DNA from: Bacillota bacterium
Lineage (GTDB): Bacteria > Bacillota > Clostridia > Lachnospirales > Lachnospiraceae
DNA: 16,423 nucleotides
Reading direction: 5' to 3'
Assembly: GCA_023409835.1 (NCBI GenBank)
Contig: JAEYQV010000041.1
Span: forward strand, 1 to 16,423
Made by a program: the position numbers and the translations under genes. Position 1 is the first letter of the stretch. Every line of letters starts with the position of its first letter. Shown here piece after piece: positions 7,446 to 16,403 of the stretch. Under the pieces are notes generated by a model that saw nothing but the letters and a program-made list of their open reading frames with translations, was not told where the DNA came from and did not search any database.

Positions 7446-9170
7446 ATGGAAAAATACGGCATTATCTCTAAAATAATTATTCTTTCTCTGGTTATGTCAT
7501 TACTTGCAGGGTGTACGTCAAAACAGACAACCAATGAGGGTTCTACCAATAACAACAACAGTAGCAATACAAGTGGTGTAGAGGAAGCAAAAAAGGAAGC
7601 GAAAGAGGAGGTTACTCTTAATTTACTTGTGGCCTGGCAGGGACTCTCCTTCTTAAAGCCCTCAGATGAAGTAAATAATGCTGTTGCAAATGTAATTCGC
7701 GAAAAAACAGGTGTAACAATTAAAGCAGAGTGGATCAATACGTCTGAGGTAGAGAAGTTAAATGCAATCTTCTCCGTAGGTAGTGGCATGCCAGATATGA
7801 TTATGGCCCCTTTCTGGGGTGGGGAAGATGCGAACACGGTTGCTATTAAGAAGGCTGCTAAGGATGGATTATTATTGTCATATGATGATCTATTAGCACA
7901 ATATCCTTCTCCTAATGTAGAAGCCTCTTATCAGTCAGGATTGTCACAGAGTTATCTTACTTCAGATATCATGGATAAGAAGGTTGGAGATGGTAAGAAA
8001 TATGTATTACCAATGCATACACCGGCAACGGTTAATGATACCACCGACTGGGGATATACCGTATATGCTCGTGCAGATATCTTAGAGGCACTGAACGTAA
8101 GCCCAAGTGATATTACAAGCTCGGAGGACTTATATGAACTGGCGAAAAAGATAAAAGAGGGCAATTTTACTGATATCTTAGGGAATCCCATTATCCCGGC
8201 CAGCTGTTGGCAGAATGGATGGTCTTATGAATGCTATCTTAACTCCTTCCGTGCTCGCAATTTCTCCGCATTTAGAATGGGCGATGATAACCGGTTATAC
8301 TGGGGTGTCTATAGTGACGATGTAGACAAAGAAGTTTTATTTATGCGTAAGATGATAACGGAAGGCTTATTTGATGTTGAAGCATTCCGTCAGGATGATA
8401 ATACTGCGAAGCAGAAGCATATCATCGGTGGAGTTGGTCTTACCACTGCACATTATCCTCATATCAAAGCTAACCTTGGCGAATCACTTTATGCTGAGCA
8501 TCCTGAAATGGAATATATACCGCTAGGTCCTATCCTTGATGCGAATGGAACAACAAGAATGCCTGAGACAAGACGTCTGGACGGACAAACTGGTTCCGCA
8601 GTTATGTTAATCACAAAGGATTGTAGTAATACAGAAGCAGCAATGATGTACCTTGATTACATAAATAGTGAAGAGGGAAGAAATCTTGCTTACTTAGGGA
8701 TTGAAGGAGTGCATTACACTGTAGTTGATGGACAGCCTAAGATGACTCAGGAATATTTCGATAAGATGGAAGCTGATCCGAGTTATGCTATTAACGAGGG
8801 TATTGGCGGAATTGCTACCTTCGGTGTATCAAGATTACCAAATGCCATGTTTGAGGAAGCAAAACGACAAGCCAGTGATGCAGTGGATCAGACCTATGAA
8901 ACTGTGAAAAAAATGTATCCATTGGAAGCAGAGGCAGGTTATCCAATCAGTATTTTTAATAATGAATATCCTAAGATGGAGGAGTTACAAAACTTCTTCA
9001 ATACCAATGATTATCGTACCATCATAGAACAGGCATACTTTGCAAAATCTGACGAGGAAGCGCTTGATATTCTAAGCACTTATCGTAAGAATTTAAAGAA
9101 AGCCGGCATCGATGAGTATGTAACGTTTATGAATGAGAAGTACCTAGCCGGTACCGATATTTTATATTAA
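7446..9170 (+). CDS. Sugar ABC transporter solute-binding lipoprotein (LplA/YtcQ type)
   Basis: A 574-residue extracellular binding protein, larger than the 400-450 residues of ordinary family 1 sugar-binding proteins and in the range of the LplA/YtcQ subgroup. It begins with a hydrophobic signal peptide and the lipobox LLAGC, with C23 the lipidated residue. A low-complexity Asn/Ser/Thr then Lys/Glu linker (about 24-56) tethers it to the membrane. The mature domain starts VTLNLLVAWQG and includes GSGMPDMIMA, a typical segment of this fold, and a C-terminal helical part ending in TFMNEKYLAGTDI. AGGAGG lies six bases before the ATG. It is the first gene of the transporter operon, and a hairpin separates it from the permease genes. 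The ligand is probably an oligosaccharide, judging from the enzymes downstream. Confidence 0.92.
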   Translation: MEKYGIISKIIILSLVMSLLAGCTSKQTTNEGSTNNNNSSNTSGVEEAKKEAKEEVTLNLLVAWQGLSFLKPSDEVNNAVANVIREKTGVTIKAEWINTSEVEKLNAIFSVGSGMPDMIMAPFWGGEDANTVAIKKAAKDGLLLSYDDLLAQYPSPNVEASYQSGLSQSYLTSDIMDKKVGDGKKYVLPMHTPATVNDTTDWGYTVYARADILEALNVSPSDITSSEDLYELAKKIKEGNFTDILGNPIIPASCWQNGWSYECYLNSFRARNFSAFRMGDDNRLYWGVYSDDVDKEVLFMRKMITEGLFDVEAFRQDDNTAKQKHIIGGVGLTTAHYPHIKANLGESLYAEHPEMEYIPLGPILDANGTTRMPETRRLDGQTGSAVMLITKDCSNTEAAMMYLDYINSEEGRNLAYLGIEGVHYTVVDGQPKMTQEYFDKMEADPSYAINEGIGGIATFGVSRLPNAMFEEAKRQASDAVDQTYETVKKMYPLEAEAGYPISIFNNEYPKMEELQNFFNTNDYRTIIEQAYFAKSDEEALDILSTYRKNLKKAGIDEYVTFMNEKYLAGTDILY

Positions 9171-9174
9171 TTCT

Positions 9175-9220
9175 AAGGCTGTTGTTTGATAATTATTTTT
9201 GGTTATTTGACAACAGCCTT
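9175..9220 (+). terminator. Intercistronic hairpin, partial terminator or mRNA stabiliser
   Basis: AAGGCTGTTGT at 9175-9185 and ACAACAGCCTT at 9210-9220 form a perfect 11-bp stem, with further weak pairing inside the loop. Only TTTATT follows, a poor U-tract, so full termination is unlikely. Its position just after the binding-protein stop suggests it keeps binding-protein mRNA above permease mRNA. Confidence 0.6.
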
Positions 9221-9240
9221 TATTAGAGGAGTTGAAAGTA

Positions 9241-10170
9241 TTGAAAAAATCAAATATGAAAAAAACACTGACAGCGATTTGGAATAAGAAGGTATTGTAT
9301 TTATTTATTCTTCCAGCGTTGGTTTGGTATTTTATCTTTTGTTATGTACCTATGTCCGGATTACTACTTTCAATTAAAGAATATTCTTTCACGAAAGGTA
9401 TTTACGGCAGCGATTTTGCGGAACCGATTGATAAATTTTTCAAGCTGTTCTTTAATAATACTAACTTCTGGAAACTGATCCGTAATACGGTACTGATCAG
9501 TGTATTAAAACTGATCACAAGTTTTCCGGCACCTATCATACTCGCTTTACTTCTAAATGAGGTTCGAGTGAAATGGTTTAAGAAGACGGTACAAACAATT
9601 TCGTATTTGCCATTTTTTATTTCTTGGATCATAGTAGTAACTATGTTATCTCAACTTCTTTCCCCCTATGGTGGGCCGATCAATGACCTTAAAGTTAGTT
9701 TGTTTGGAGGAGATACAATTTTCTTTATGGGAGAGCGCAGCTGGTTCCTTCCGATTGTGCTAATATCGAACATATGGAAAGGTGTTGGTTGGGGTTCCAT
9801 TGTATATCTTGCAGCTATGAGTAATATTAATCCTGAGCTATACGAGGCAGCAAGAATTGATGGTGCGAGTAGGTTCCAGATGATGTTTAAAATTACACTA
9901 CCTAGCATCAGCACAACAATAGGAATACTATTTATATTAGCGGTAGGAGGACTTATCTCTGCAGGCTATGATCCGATCTATCTGCTGCAACAGCCAGGTA
10001 ATCTCGAATTGTCACAGATACTCGATACCTATATCGTTGAGGTTGGTCTTCGGCAAGGAAATTATAGTATCGCTACAGTGGCAAGCATGTTCCAAGGTGT
10101 TATAGCCTTAATACTTGTTGTGACAACGAATTCAATATTACGAAGAACAACTGAGATATCGTTGTGGTAA
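9241..10170 (+). CDS. Sugar ABC transporter permease, LplB type
   Basis: A 309-residue inner-membrane permease of the CUT1 family with about six membrane segments, the first at about 18-45 (VLYLFILPALVWYFIF and beyond). The cytoplasmic EAA loop that contacts the ATPase is YEAARIDGASRFQMMFKITL at 201-220. The PMSGLLLSIKEYS near the first helix and the C-terminal TTEISLW are typical of the LplB/YtcP group. The best start is the TTG at 9241, nine bases after GAGGAG (9226-9231). The TTG at 9232 abuts that site and the ATG at 9256 is 24 bases away. It pairs with the next permease. No ABC ATPase is encoded in the window, so a shared MsmK-like ATPase elsewhere is likely. Confidence 0.92.
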   Translation: MKKSNMKKTLTAIWNKKVLYLFILPALVWYFIFCYVPMSGLLLSIKEYSFTKGIYGSDFAEPIDKFFKLFFNNTNFWKLIRNTVLISVLKLITSFPAPIILALLLNEVRVKWFKKTVQTISYLPFFISWIIVVTMLSQLLSPYGGPINDLKVSLFGGDTIFFMGERSWFLPIVLISNIWKGVGWGSIVYLAAMSNINPELYEAARIDGASRFQMMFKITLPSISTTIGILFILAVGGLISAGYDPIYLLQQPGNLELSQILDTYIVEVGLRQGNYSIATVASMFQGVIALILVVTTNSILRRTTEISLW

Positions 10171-10180
10171 GGAGGAGAGA

Positions 10181-11089
10181 ATGAAAATAAAGCAATCAAA
10201 GGGTGAGCGTACCTTTGAAATATGTAACTATATCTTTATGATTTTATTATGCATTGTCACCCTTTATCCCTTCCTATATATTACAGCCTTATCCTTCAAT
10301 GACGGACTTGATACACTGAGAGGTGGAGTGTGGCTATTTCCCAGAAAATTTACACTGGATAATTATGCGAAGATTCTAGAGGAAGATAATATTATTAATT
10401 CCTTTGTGGTGTCTACTGCTCGTACTGCGATGGGTGTATTCATATCGCTGATATTAATCTCAATGCTTGCCTATGCGCTACTCGATAAAGCATTGCCGGG
10501 TCGTAAGTTTTTTATCAAATACTTTTTCATTACCACATTGTTTTCAGGCGGACTCATTCCTTCGTTTATCCTGTTTCGAGATTTAAAGCTAACAAATACG
10601 TTTTGGGTATATATTTTTCCGGCAATTTATAGCTTTTATAATATGGTGATTATACGGTCTTCCTTTGAAGGGATTCCTGCATCCATTGCAGAATCAGCGA
10701 AGATGGATGGAGCTGGTGATTTGACTATTTATGCCAGATTTTACTTGCCGCTGTCGAAGCCGGTACTGGCTACCATTGCGCTTTTTACCGGCGTATTTCA
10801 TTGGAATGACTGGTTTGCCGGATCATTTTATATTAGTAAGCCATCGCTTAAGCCGGCAGCTACATTACTTCGCGATATTTTGTCTCAAATGACATTTGAA
10901 TCAAGCGGTATGCAAAACATTAACCAAATGATGAATTCAGCACTGGGTACACAGGCAGCCTCTTCTACGACTCCGCAGTCGGTGCAGATGGCCTTTGTAT
11001 TGGTGATTACACTTCCTATAATCTTAATATATCCATTCCTACAGAAGTATTTTGTAAAGGGAGTAATGATAGGATCGGTGAAGGAATGA
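10181..11089 (+). CDS. Sugar ABC transporter permease, LplC type
   Basis: A 302-residue second permease, partner of the LplB-type protein ten bases upstream. Membrane segments start at about 14-37, and the early loop SFNDGLDTLRGGVWLFPRKF with TLDNY is characteristic of the LplC/YtcP subgroup. The EAA loop is IAESAKMDGAGDLTIYARFYLP (about 169-190), with the usual Glu-x-Ala-x-x-Asp-Gly pattern. The C terminus ends QKYFVKGVMIGSVKE, also family-typical. GGAGGAGAG precedes the ATG. Its stop overlaps the next gene by four bases (ATGA), indicating translational coupling to the lipoprotein hydrolase. Confidence 0.93.
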   Translation: MKIKQSKGERTFEICNYIFMILLCIVTLYPFLYITALSFNDGLDTLRGGVWLFPRKFTLDNYAKILEEDNIINSFVVSTARTAMGVFISLILISMLAYALLDKALPGRKFFIKYFFITTLFSGGLIPSFILFRDLKLTNTFWVYIFPAIYSFYNMVIIRSSFEGIPASIAESAKMDGAGDLTIYARFYLPLSKPVLATIALFTGVFHWNDWFAGSFYISKPSLKPAATLLRDILSQMTFESSGMQNINQMMNSALGTQAASSTTPQSVQMAFVLVITLPIILIYPFLQKYFVKGVMIGSVKE

Positions 11090-13209
11090 AAAATTATGTG
11101 ATGCTATTTCTCCTAGCTATTTTACTTATGACGGGTTGCTCACATAATGTTAACAATACGGGAGATAACAATCGGATGACAATTGGTAACAAGAATATAG
11201 AGCTTAGATTTGATCAAGTAAGTGGAAACTTAATGAGTTTCCACAATAAAAAGAGTAAAACTAATTTTCTTGCAGATGAAGTCGGTGGAGGCTATGCGCT
11301 AAGGATAGATCTGTCTCAAGGAGATATCTGGAAGACAGATCCGGACCAGGTCACTAACCTTCCTAGTGAGGACATTGCCGCAAAAAGCGTGATATTAAAA
11401 GATAAGAGAACCATTGAGATTACAAAAGCTTTCCCGATTGGAGAGGGTAGAGAAGATATTATTGTAGTGCAAACGGTAACCGTGGGTAAGGATGGATGCG
11501 ATGCTGAAATAACCTATAAAATTGATACCCACGATTCTAATTGTACTGTTTTAGCAATCGAAGCTAGACCGCTAGTAGGGCTACAAGGGGATTATGATCT
11601 TTTATGGCCTTACAAGGAAGGTGAGATTCGAGAAGATATCGTAGCAAAATACACGGCTGGATACTATCCGGAGATGACCGCTAGTTACCCCGTTCCATTT
11701 TCCATGCAATATGTAGCGCTGTTTAATTCTACGGAAAGCTTATATTTTGGAGTACATGATCCGGCCGCTGATTATAAAAGCTATAAGATGGGACAGCTAA
11801 AAAGTACTAAGGGGTACAGTGCTATGCTATCTGCAACGCTCTGGCCATTTATCTCCGGAGGAAGCTATCAGTCACCCTCCATTGTGATTGGTGCCTATGA
11901 AGGCGACTGGCATAAGGCTGCGGACCGTTATCGTGAGTTTATCGACGAAGCAGGCTGGACACGAGAAAAGAATGACATGGTAAAAGAGCTGAACGGCTGG
12001 TATCCGCAGATCATCAATCATTATCCGGATAAACGCAATTCTTCCTATGTCTTAGAACAAGGTGTGGCAGCACCGAATGGACTGTCTCAACTTGCAAAAC
12101 AGACAGACAGCTTAGGCGTGGATATGCTTCATGTATTAGGTTGGCATCTGAATGGATTTGATTCACGATATCCGGATTATGAATTTGATCCGGAGATGGG
12201 CGGAGAGGACGGCTTTAGACGTTCAGTTGAAGCGATACATAATCAAGGTGACCGCATTATGATGTACATGAATAATCACATTGCTGAAACACAAAGTAAA
12301 TGGTATAGCGCTGATGAGGATGGTGACGGTGTCGGAAATGGGGAGCAGAGCGGTCTTCGTAATGCAAAAGGTGAGTTGTTCTTTGAAAATTACGGAACAG
12401 GTCTATCTTATGTGGCTATTTGTCCTGCGGCACCTTCCTGGCGAGAGGCACTTTCCTCTACGGTAGAGCGACTAAGAGGCCATGGTACCGATGCAATCTG
12501 GTTTGACCAGATGATGGAGATGCCGGCTGTATTATGCTTCGATAAGACACATGGACATCGAACCCCGGCGACAGCCTTTTCAGAAGGTTATAAACTGATG
12601 ATGGATGAAATCGAAACAATTATGTCTAAGGATGGAGACTATCTACTGGCAGTGGAAGGTGTATGTGATGCATACCTACAATACATTGATGTAGCCGGTA
12701 TGATGTGGGCTAGATTACTCGGATTTTCTGAAACAAGCAAACCGGAAATTACAAGGTATACCTTACCAATTAAGATATTGGGGTTGCCAAATCATGGTAT
12801 GGATGCCGGTGCACCAGGGGCATTTGGACGTGCTTTTGTCATGGGTGAACCATTTTTAGTTACAGTAGAGAAAAATCCTGAGCTAGGAATTCTAACTGAG
12901 CAATATCAAAGCTACCCACAAATATATGGGGGTGGAATATTTAAAGATAAATTAGGCATGCAACTGGATAATAGTGAAATATATGCAGGTGTAATATTAT
13001 CAGAGAGTGGACAGGGTGCAGCGATACATATGTATAATCCAACCAATCATGAGATTACTGTAAAAGGTAGTATCGATGGTAAGAAGTTTGGATTGGATAT
13101 CAAGCACCTGGTGCCTTGGAGACATACTGAGGTAAAGATTGACGGTGCAAGCTTTGAGCTAACATTGAAGCCGTATGGAATAGTTGCCATTGTAGCGGAG
13201 ATTGACTAA
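11086..13209 (+). CDS. Lipoprotein with DUF6259-like putative glycoside hydrolase fold
   Basis: A 707-residue exported protein. A short signal peptide ends in LLMTGC, with C18 the lipidated residue, so it is predicted to be anchored outside the cell. Residues about 30-290 are beta-rich, like the N-terminal super-sandwich of GH36/GH101-related enzymes. Residues about 300-590 look like a TIM barrel, with MLHVLGWHLNGFD (347-359), HGTDAIWFDQMME (466-478) and LLAVEGVCDAY (520-530). A beta domain closes the protein. D474 and E524 are the natural candidates for nucleophile and acid/base by position at strand ends. A DxDxDG loop at 410-415 suggests bound calcium. The ATG overlaps the permease stop. 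The DUF6259 assignment is from memory of the motifs; substrate is unknown, with an alpha-linked glycan my best guess. Confidence 0.72.
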   Translation: MKNYVMLFLLAILLMTGCSHNVNNTGDNNRMTIGNKNIELRFDQVSGNLMSFHNKKSKTNFLADEVGGGYALRIDLSQGDIWKTDPDQVTNLPSEDIAAKSVILKDKRTIEITKAFPIGEGREDIIVVQTVTVGKDGCDAEITYKIDTHDSNCTVLAIEARPLVGLQGDYDLLWPYKEGEIREDIVAKYTAGYYPEMTASYPVPFSMQYVALFNSTESLYFGVHDPAADYKSYKMGQLKSTKGYSAMLSATLWPFISGGSYQSPSIVIGAYEGDWHKAADRYREFIDEAGWTREKNDMVKELNGWYPQIINHYPDKRNSSYVLEQGVAAPNGLSQLAKQTDSLGVDMLHVLGWHLNGFDSRYPDYEFDPEMGGEDGFRRSVEAIHNQGDRIMMYMNNHIAETQSKWYSADEDGDGVGNGEQSGLRNAKGELFFENYGTGLSYVAICPAAPSWREALSSTVERLRGHGTDAIWFDQMMEMPAVLCFDKTHGHRTPATAFSEGYKLMMDEIETIMSKDGDYLLAVEGVCDAYLQYIDVAGMMWARLLGFSETSKPEITRYTLPIKILGLPNHGMDAGAPGAFGRAFVMGEPFLVTVEKNPELGILTEQYQSYPQIYGGGIFKDKLGMQLDNSEIYAGVILSESGQGAAIHMYNPTNHEITVKGSIDGKKFGLDIKHLVPWRHTEVKIDGASFELTLKPYGIVAIVAEID

Positions 13210-13260
13210 TGCTAGCTTAGCTAAATCACTATACTTCGCATCACCCGGGGTTAGGGGCAA

Positions 13261-13276
13261 GATTTACGAATAAATC
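13261..13276. repeat. Small perfect inverted repeat before the DUF2961 gene
   Basis: GATTTA at 13261-13266 and TAAATC at 13271-13276 flank a CGAA loop. It lies in the 109-base gap between the DUF6259 and DUF2961 genes. No T-run follows, so it is not a standard terminator. It may be an RNA processing hairpin, an operator or chance. Confidence 0.25.
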
Positions 13277-13324
13277 AAAATAACCTACTTAATTGATAAA
13301 ATGTATAATTAAAAAGGAGTGATC

Positions 13325-14413
13325 ATGATTAGTTATAATGGTTTAAATATGAATATGGGCAATCTTCATATACTTTCGGATGCAGTAACACGTTCTATTT
13401 CGCCTGAGAACTATACTGGTGAAAAAGGGAAGGGTGGCATGTGTGAGCTTGAGCAGGGCTTTGCACAGAAAGCTGCTAGGGATTTGGGAAAGTGTTGGAA
13501 AGTAAATCCTTTTATCATAATCCCGGCAGGAGAAACTTTTACGATTGCCGATGTGGAGGGACCAGGCTGTATCCAGCATATTTGGCTAACACCAACAGGG
13601 AAATGGAGAAATACGATACTGCGTGCATACTGGGATGATTGTAATACACCTTCGATTGAATGTCCGATAGGAGATTTCTTTGCAAGTGGCTGGGGTGAGT
13701 TTGGACAGATTTCATCTTTGGCGGTCTGTGTTAATCCAGGTAGCGCATTTAATTGTTATTGGCCTATGCCATTTCGTAAGCGCTGTCGTATGACATTGGA
13801 AAACCGCAGTGAAGAGCCTGTCACCATGTATTATCAAATTGATTACACCTTAACGGAGGTACCAGAGGATGCAGCTTATTTTCATGCTCAATTTCGCCGT
13901 GTGAATCCACTACCGTACAAAGAAAACTATGTCATCGTTGACAACATTAAGGGGCGCGGCCACTACATTGGAACTGCAATGTCATGGGGAGTAAATAATA
14001 ATGGCTGGTGGGGCGAAGGTGAAATAAAGTTCTTTATGGATGGGGATAAAGAGTATCCAACAATATGCGGAACAGGAACAGAGGACTATTTCTGTGGGTC
14101 ATATAATTTTGAAGATATGTCAATTCATAAGTATCAGCCTTTTACTACACCCTATGCAGGACTTAACCTTGTGACCAAACAAGATAATGTATATAAAAGT
14201 CAGTTACGCTTTAGCATGTACAGATGGCACATTCTAGATCCTATTCGTTTTTCTAGTGATCTAAAAGTGACAATTCAGGCACTTGGCTGGCGTGAGGGTG
14301 GACGATATCTGCCATTACAAGATGATATATCCTCTGTTGCCTTCTGGTATCAAGAGGGACAGGCGCATGCATTTCCAACACTGCCGGATAAGGATTATCT
14401 GGAGATTATATAG
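13325..14413 (+). CDS. DUF2961 protein, GH172-like glycosidase
   Basis: A 362-residue protein with DUF2961 hallmarks: an early ELEQGFAQKAARDLG-KCWKVNPF region (41-63), DVEGPGCIQHIWLT (76-89), IGDFFASGWGEF (115-126), and the central EGEIKFFMDGD (231-241) followed by GTGTEDYFCGSY (249-260). The family, now GH172, includes a bifidobacterial alpha-D-fructofuranosidase and bacterial D-arabinofuranosidases. Its catalytic residues are two glutamates; E231 or E233 and E253 are my candidates. There is no signal peptide, so it should act on imported sugars in the cytoplasm. I use the ATG at 13325, five bases after AAGGAG (13314-13319); an in-frame GTG at 13319 lies inside that site. It probably belongs to the transporter operon, 109 bases downstream of the lipoprotein gene. 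Confidence 0.85.
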   Translation: MISYNGLNMNMGNLHILSDAVTRSISPENYTGEKGKGGMCELEQGFAQKAARDLGKCWKVNPFIIIPAGETFTIADVEGPGCIQHIWLTPTGKWRNTILRAYWDDCNTPSIECPIGDFFASGWGEFGQISSLAVCVNPGSAFNCYWPMPFRKRCRMTLENRSEEPVTMYYQIDYTLTEVPEDAAYFHAQFRRVNPLPYKENYVIVDNIKGRGHYIGTAMSWGVNNNGWWGEGEIKFFMDGDKEYPTICGTGTEDYFCGSYNFEDMSIHKYQPFTTPYAGLNLVTKQDNVYKSQLRFSMYRWHILDPIRFSSDLKVTIQALGWREGGRYLPLQDDISSVAFWYQEGQAHAFPTLPDKDYLEII

Positions 14414-14571
14414 GTTTTACTGTCTTTATTAACGGATGCTAAATAGACACCGAGTGGTGGAGTTGGATATGTTGTAACGTAATGAAAACATGGGAGAAAT
14501 GGTTCATCGTGGAATAGTAGATTACTGAAAAGAAGCCGCTGGCGGTGAAAATGCCATTATGGAGGTAAAAT

Positions 14572-16368
14572 ATGCAGAGAAACAGATTAATTGGTGATTA
14601 TCCGGTAATCGGAATTCGCCCGATTATCGATGCAAGACAGGGAATCTTAAAGGTAAGAGAATCTTTAGAAGAACAAACAATGGGAATGGCTTTGGCTGCG
14701 AAAAAATTGTTTGAAGAAAACTTAAAATATTCAAATGGTGAGCCTGTAAAAGTAGTTATTTCAAATACCACCATTGGAAGAGTAACGGAAAGTGCAGAGT
14801 GTGCGAGACAGTTTAAGAAAGAAGGCGTAGATATTACCTTATCGGTAACCCCCTGCTGGTGCTATGGTTCTGAAACCATGGATATGGATCCGATGACAAT
14901 GAAAGGGGTATGGGGACTGAATGCAACAGAGAGACCGGGCGCTGTTTATTTGGCCTCTGTGTTAGCGGCGCATGCAAGAAAAGGTCTTCCTGCTTTTGGT
15001 ATCTATGGAAAGCATGTACAAGAGGCGGATGATTCAGAAATACCGGAGGATGTGAAGGAGAAATTACTTCGATTTGGAAGGGCAGCAGTCGCAGCAGCGA
15101 CAATGCGCGGGAAGTCCTATCTGCAAATAGGCTCAACCTGCATGGGAATCTCAGGCTCTAGTATTGATCCGGATTTCTTTGAGGAATACCTGGGAATGAG
15201 AGTCGAATCGGTGGATGAAGTAGAGGTTATTCGCCGAATTGAGAAAGAAATTTATGACAAAGACGAATATGAGAGAGCAATTAAATGGGTGAAGGAAAAC
15301 TGTCCGGAGGGTCTTGATAAAAACCCTGACTATGCTCAGCATAGCAGAGAGCAGAAGGATGCAAACTGGGAGTTCACAGTAAAATGTGCGTTGATTATTA
15401 AGGATCTGATGAATGGAAACGCAAACTTGCCACAGGGCTGCGAAGAAGAGAGATTAGGCCATAATGCAATCGCAGCTGGTTTCCAGGGACAAAGACAATG
15501 GACTGATCATTATCCGAACACAGACTTCCCTGAAGCGATTTTAAATACTTCCTTTGACTGGAATGGAGCAAGAGAACCTTATGTTCTTGCTACAGAAAAT
15601 GATACCTTAAATGGCGTAAGTATGCTGTTCTTAAAGCTATTGACAAACCGTGCTCAAATGTTTGCAGATGTAAGAACCTGTTGGTCCACGGAGGCAGTAA
15701 AAAGAGTTACAGGTTATGAGTTAGAAGGTAAGGCAAAGGTAGCAGGAGGCTTTATCCATTTGATTAACTCAGGCGCATGCTGTATCGATGCTTGTGCAGG
15801 AGCAAAGGATGAGAACGGACAGGCGATGATTAAGCCGTTTTGGGATATGAATGAAAAGGACATTAAAGCATGCCTAGAGGCCACCGAGTGGTGTGAAGCG
15901 GATCTTGGCTATTTTAGAGGAGGCGGATACTCTTCTAGATTCGAGACAAGAGCAGAGATGCCAATGACGATGATACGCCTTAACATTGTGAAGGGTGTTG
16001 GACCGGTGGTACAGCTCGTAGAAGGCTGGAGCATTGAATTACCAAAGGATGTATCAGATACTTTATGGAAACGAACTGATTATACCTGGCCATGTACTTG
16101 GTTTGTACCTCGAACTGATGCGACAAATGAGACCTATGAGGATGCATATTCCGTAATGAATAGCTGGGGTGCAAATCATGGAGCGATTACATATGGGCAC
16201 GTAGGTGCTGATATTATTACCCTTTGCTCAATGCTGAGAATTCCAATCAGTATGCATAACATACCATCAAAAAAGATTTTTAGACCTGCAAGCTGGAAGA
16301 GCTTTGGAATGGATAAGGAAGTACAGGACTATCGTGCATGTGCAGTATATGGCCCATTGTATAAATAA
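14572..16368 (+). CDS. fucI: L-fucose isomerase (also D-arabinose isomerase)
   Basis: A 598-residue, full-length FucI. It interconverts L-fucose and L-fuculose with Mn2+, and family members also convert D-arabinose to D-ribulose. The three Mn ligands of E. coli FucI (E337, D361, H528) correspond to E342 in LATENDTLNG, D366 in FADVRTCWS and most likely H536 in SWGANHGAITYGH. The N-terminal PVIGIRPIIDARQG and the QIGSTCMGISGSSID region (185-199) are also family-typical. A GGAGGT ribosome binding site precedes the ATG. The 158-base gap upstream shows no clear promoter or terminator, so co-transcription with the DUF2961 gene is likely but unproven. No kinase or aldolase for the pathway is in the window. 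A hairpin follows the stop. Confidence 0.96.
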   Translation: MQRNRLIGDYPVIGIRPIIDARQGILKVRESLEEQTMGMALAAKKLFEENLKYSNGEPVKVVISNTTIGRVTESAECARQFKKEGVDITLSVTPCWCYGSETMDMDPMTMKGVWGLNATERPGAVYLASVLAAHARKGLPAFGIYGKHVQEADDSEIPEDVKEKLLRFGRAAVAAATMRGKSYLQIGSTCMGISGSSIDPDFFEEYLGMRVESVDEVEVIRRIEKEIYDKDEYERAIKWVKENCPEGLDKNPDYAQHSREQKDANWEFTVKCALIIKDLMNGNANLPQGCEEERLGHNAIAAGFQGQRQWTDHYPNTDFPEAILNTSFDWNGAREPYVLATENDTLNGVSMLFLKLLTNRAQMFADVRTCWSTEAVKRVTGYELEGKAKVAGGFIHLINSGACCIDACAGAKDENGQAMIKPFWDMNEKDIKACLEATEWCEADLGYFRGGGYSSRFETRAEMPMTMIRLNIVKGVGPVVQLVEGWSIELPKDVSDTLWKRTDYTWPCTWFVPRTDATNETYEDAYSVMNSWGANHGAITYGHVGADIITLCSMLRIPISMHNIPSKKIFRPASWKSFGMDKEVQDYRACAVYGPLYK

Positions 16369-16375
16369 TATTTGG

Positions 16376-16403
16376 ACAGGCTCTTTTCTTAAGAGCCTGT
16401 TTC
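16376..16403 (+). terminator. Terminator-like hairpin after fucI
   Basis: ACAGGCTCTT at 16376-16385 and AAGAGCCTGT at 16391-16400 form a perfect 10-bp stem with a TTCTT loop, seven bases after the fucI stop. The following bases GTTTCATG give only a short U-tract, so termination may be partial, but the position is right for the end of the operon. Confidence 0.7.

Noticed and set aside
13303..13308. TATAAT before the DUF2961 gene as a promoter -10 box
   Set aside because: No -35-like hexamer lies at a suitable distance, and transcription would start on top of the ribosome binding site at 13314-13319.
14536..14547. CCGC-TGG-CGG hairpin before fucI as a terminator or riboswitch
   Set aside because: The stem is only about four pairs and no T-run follows.
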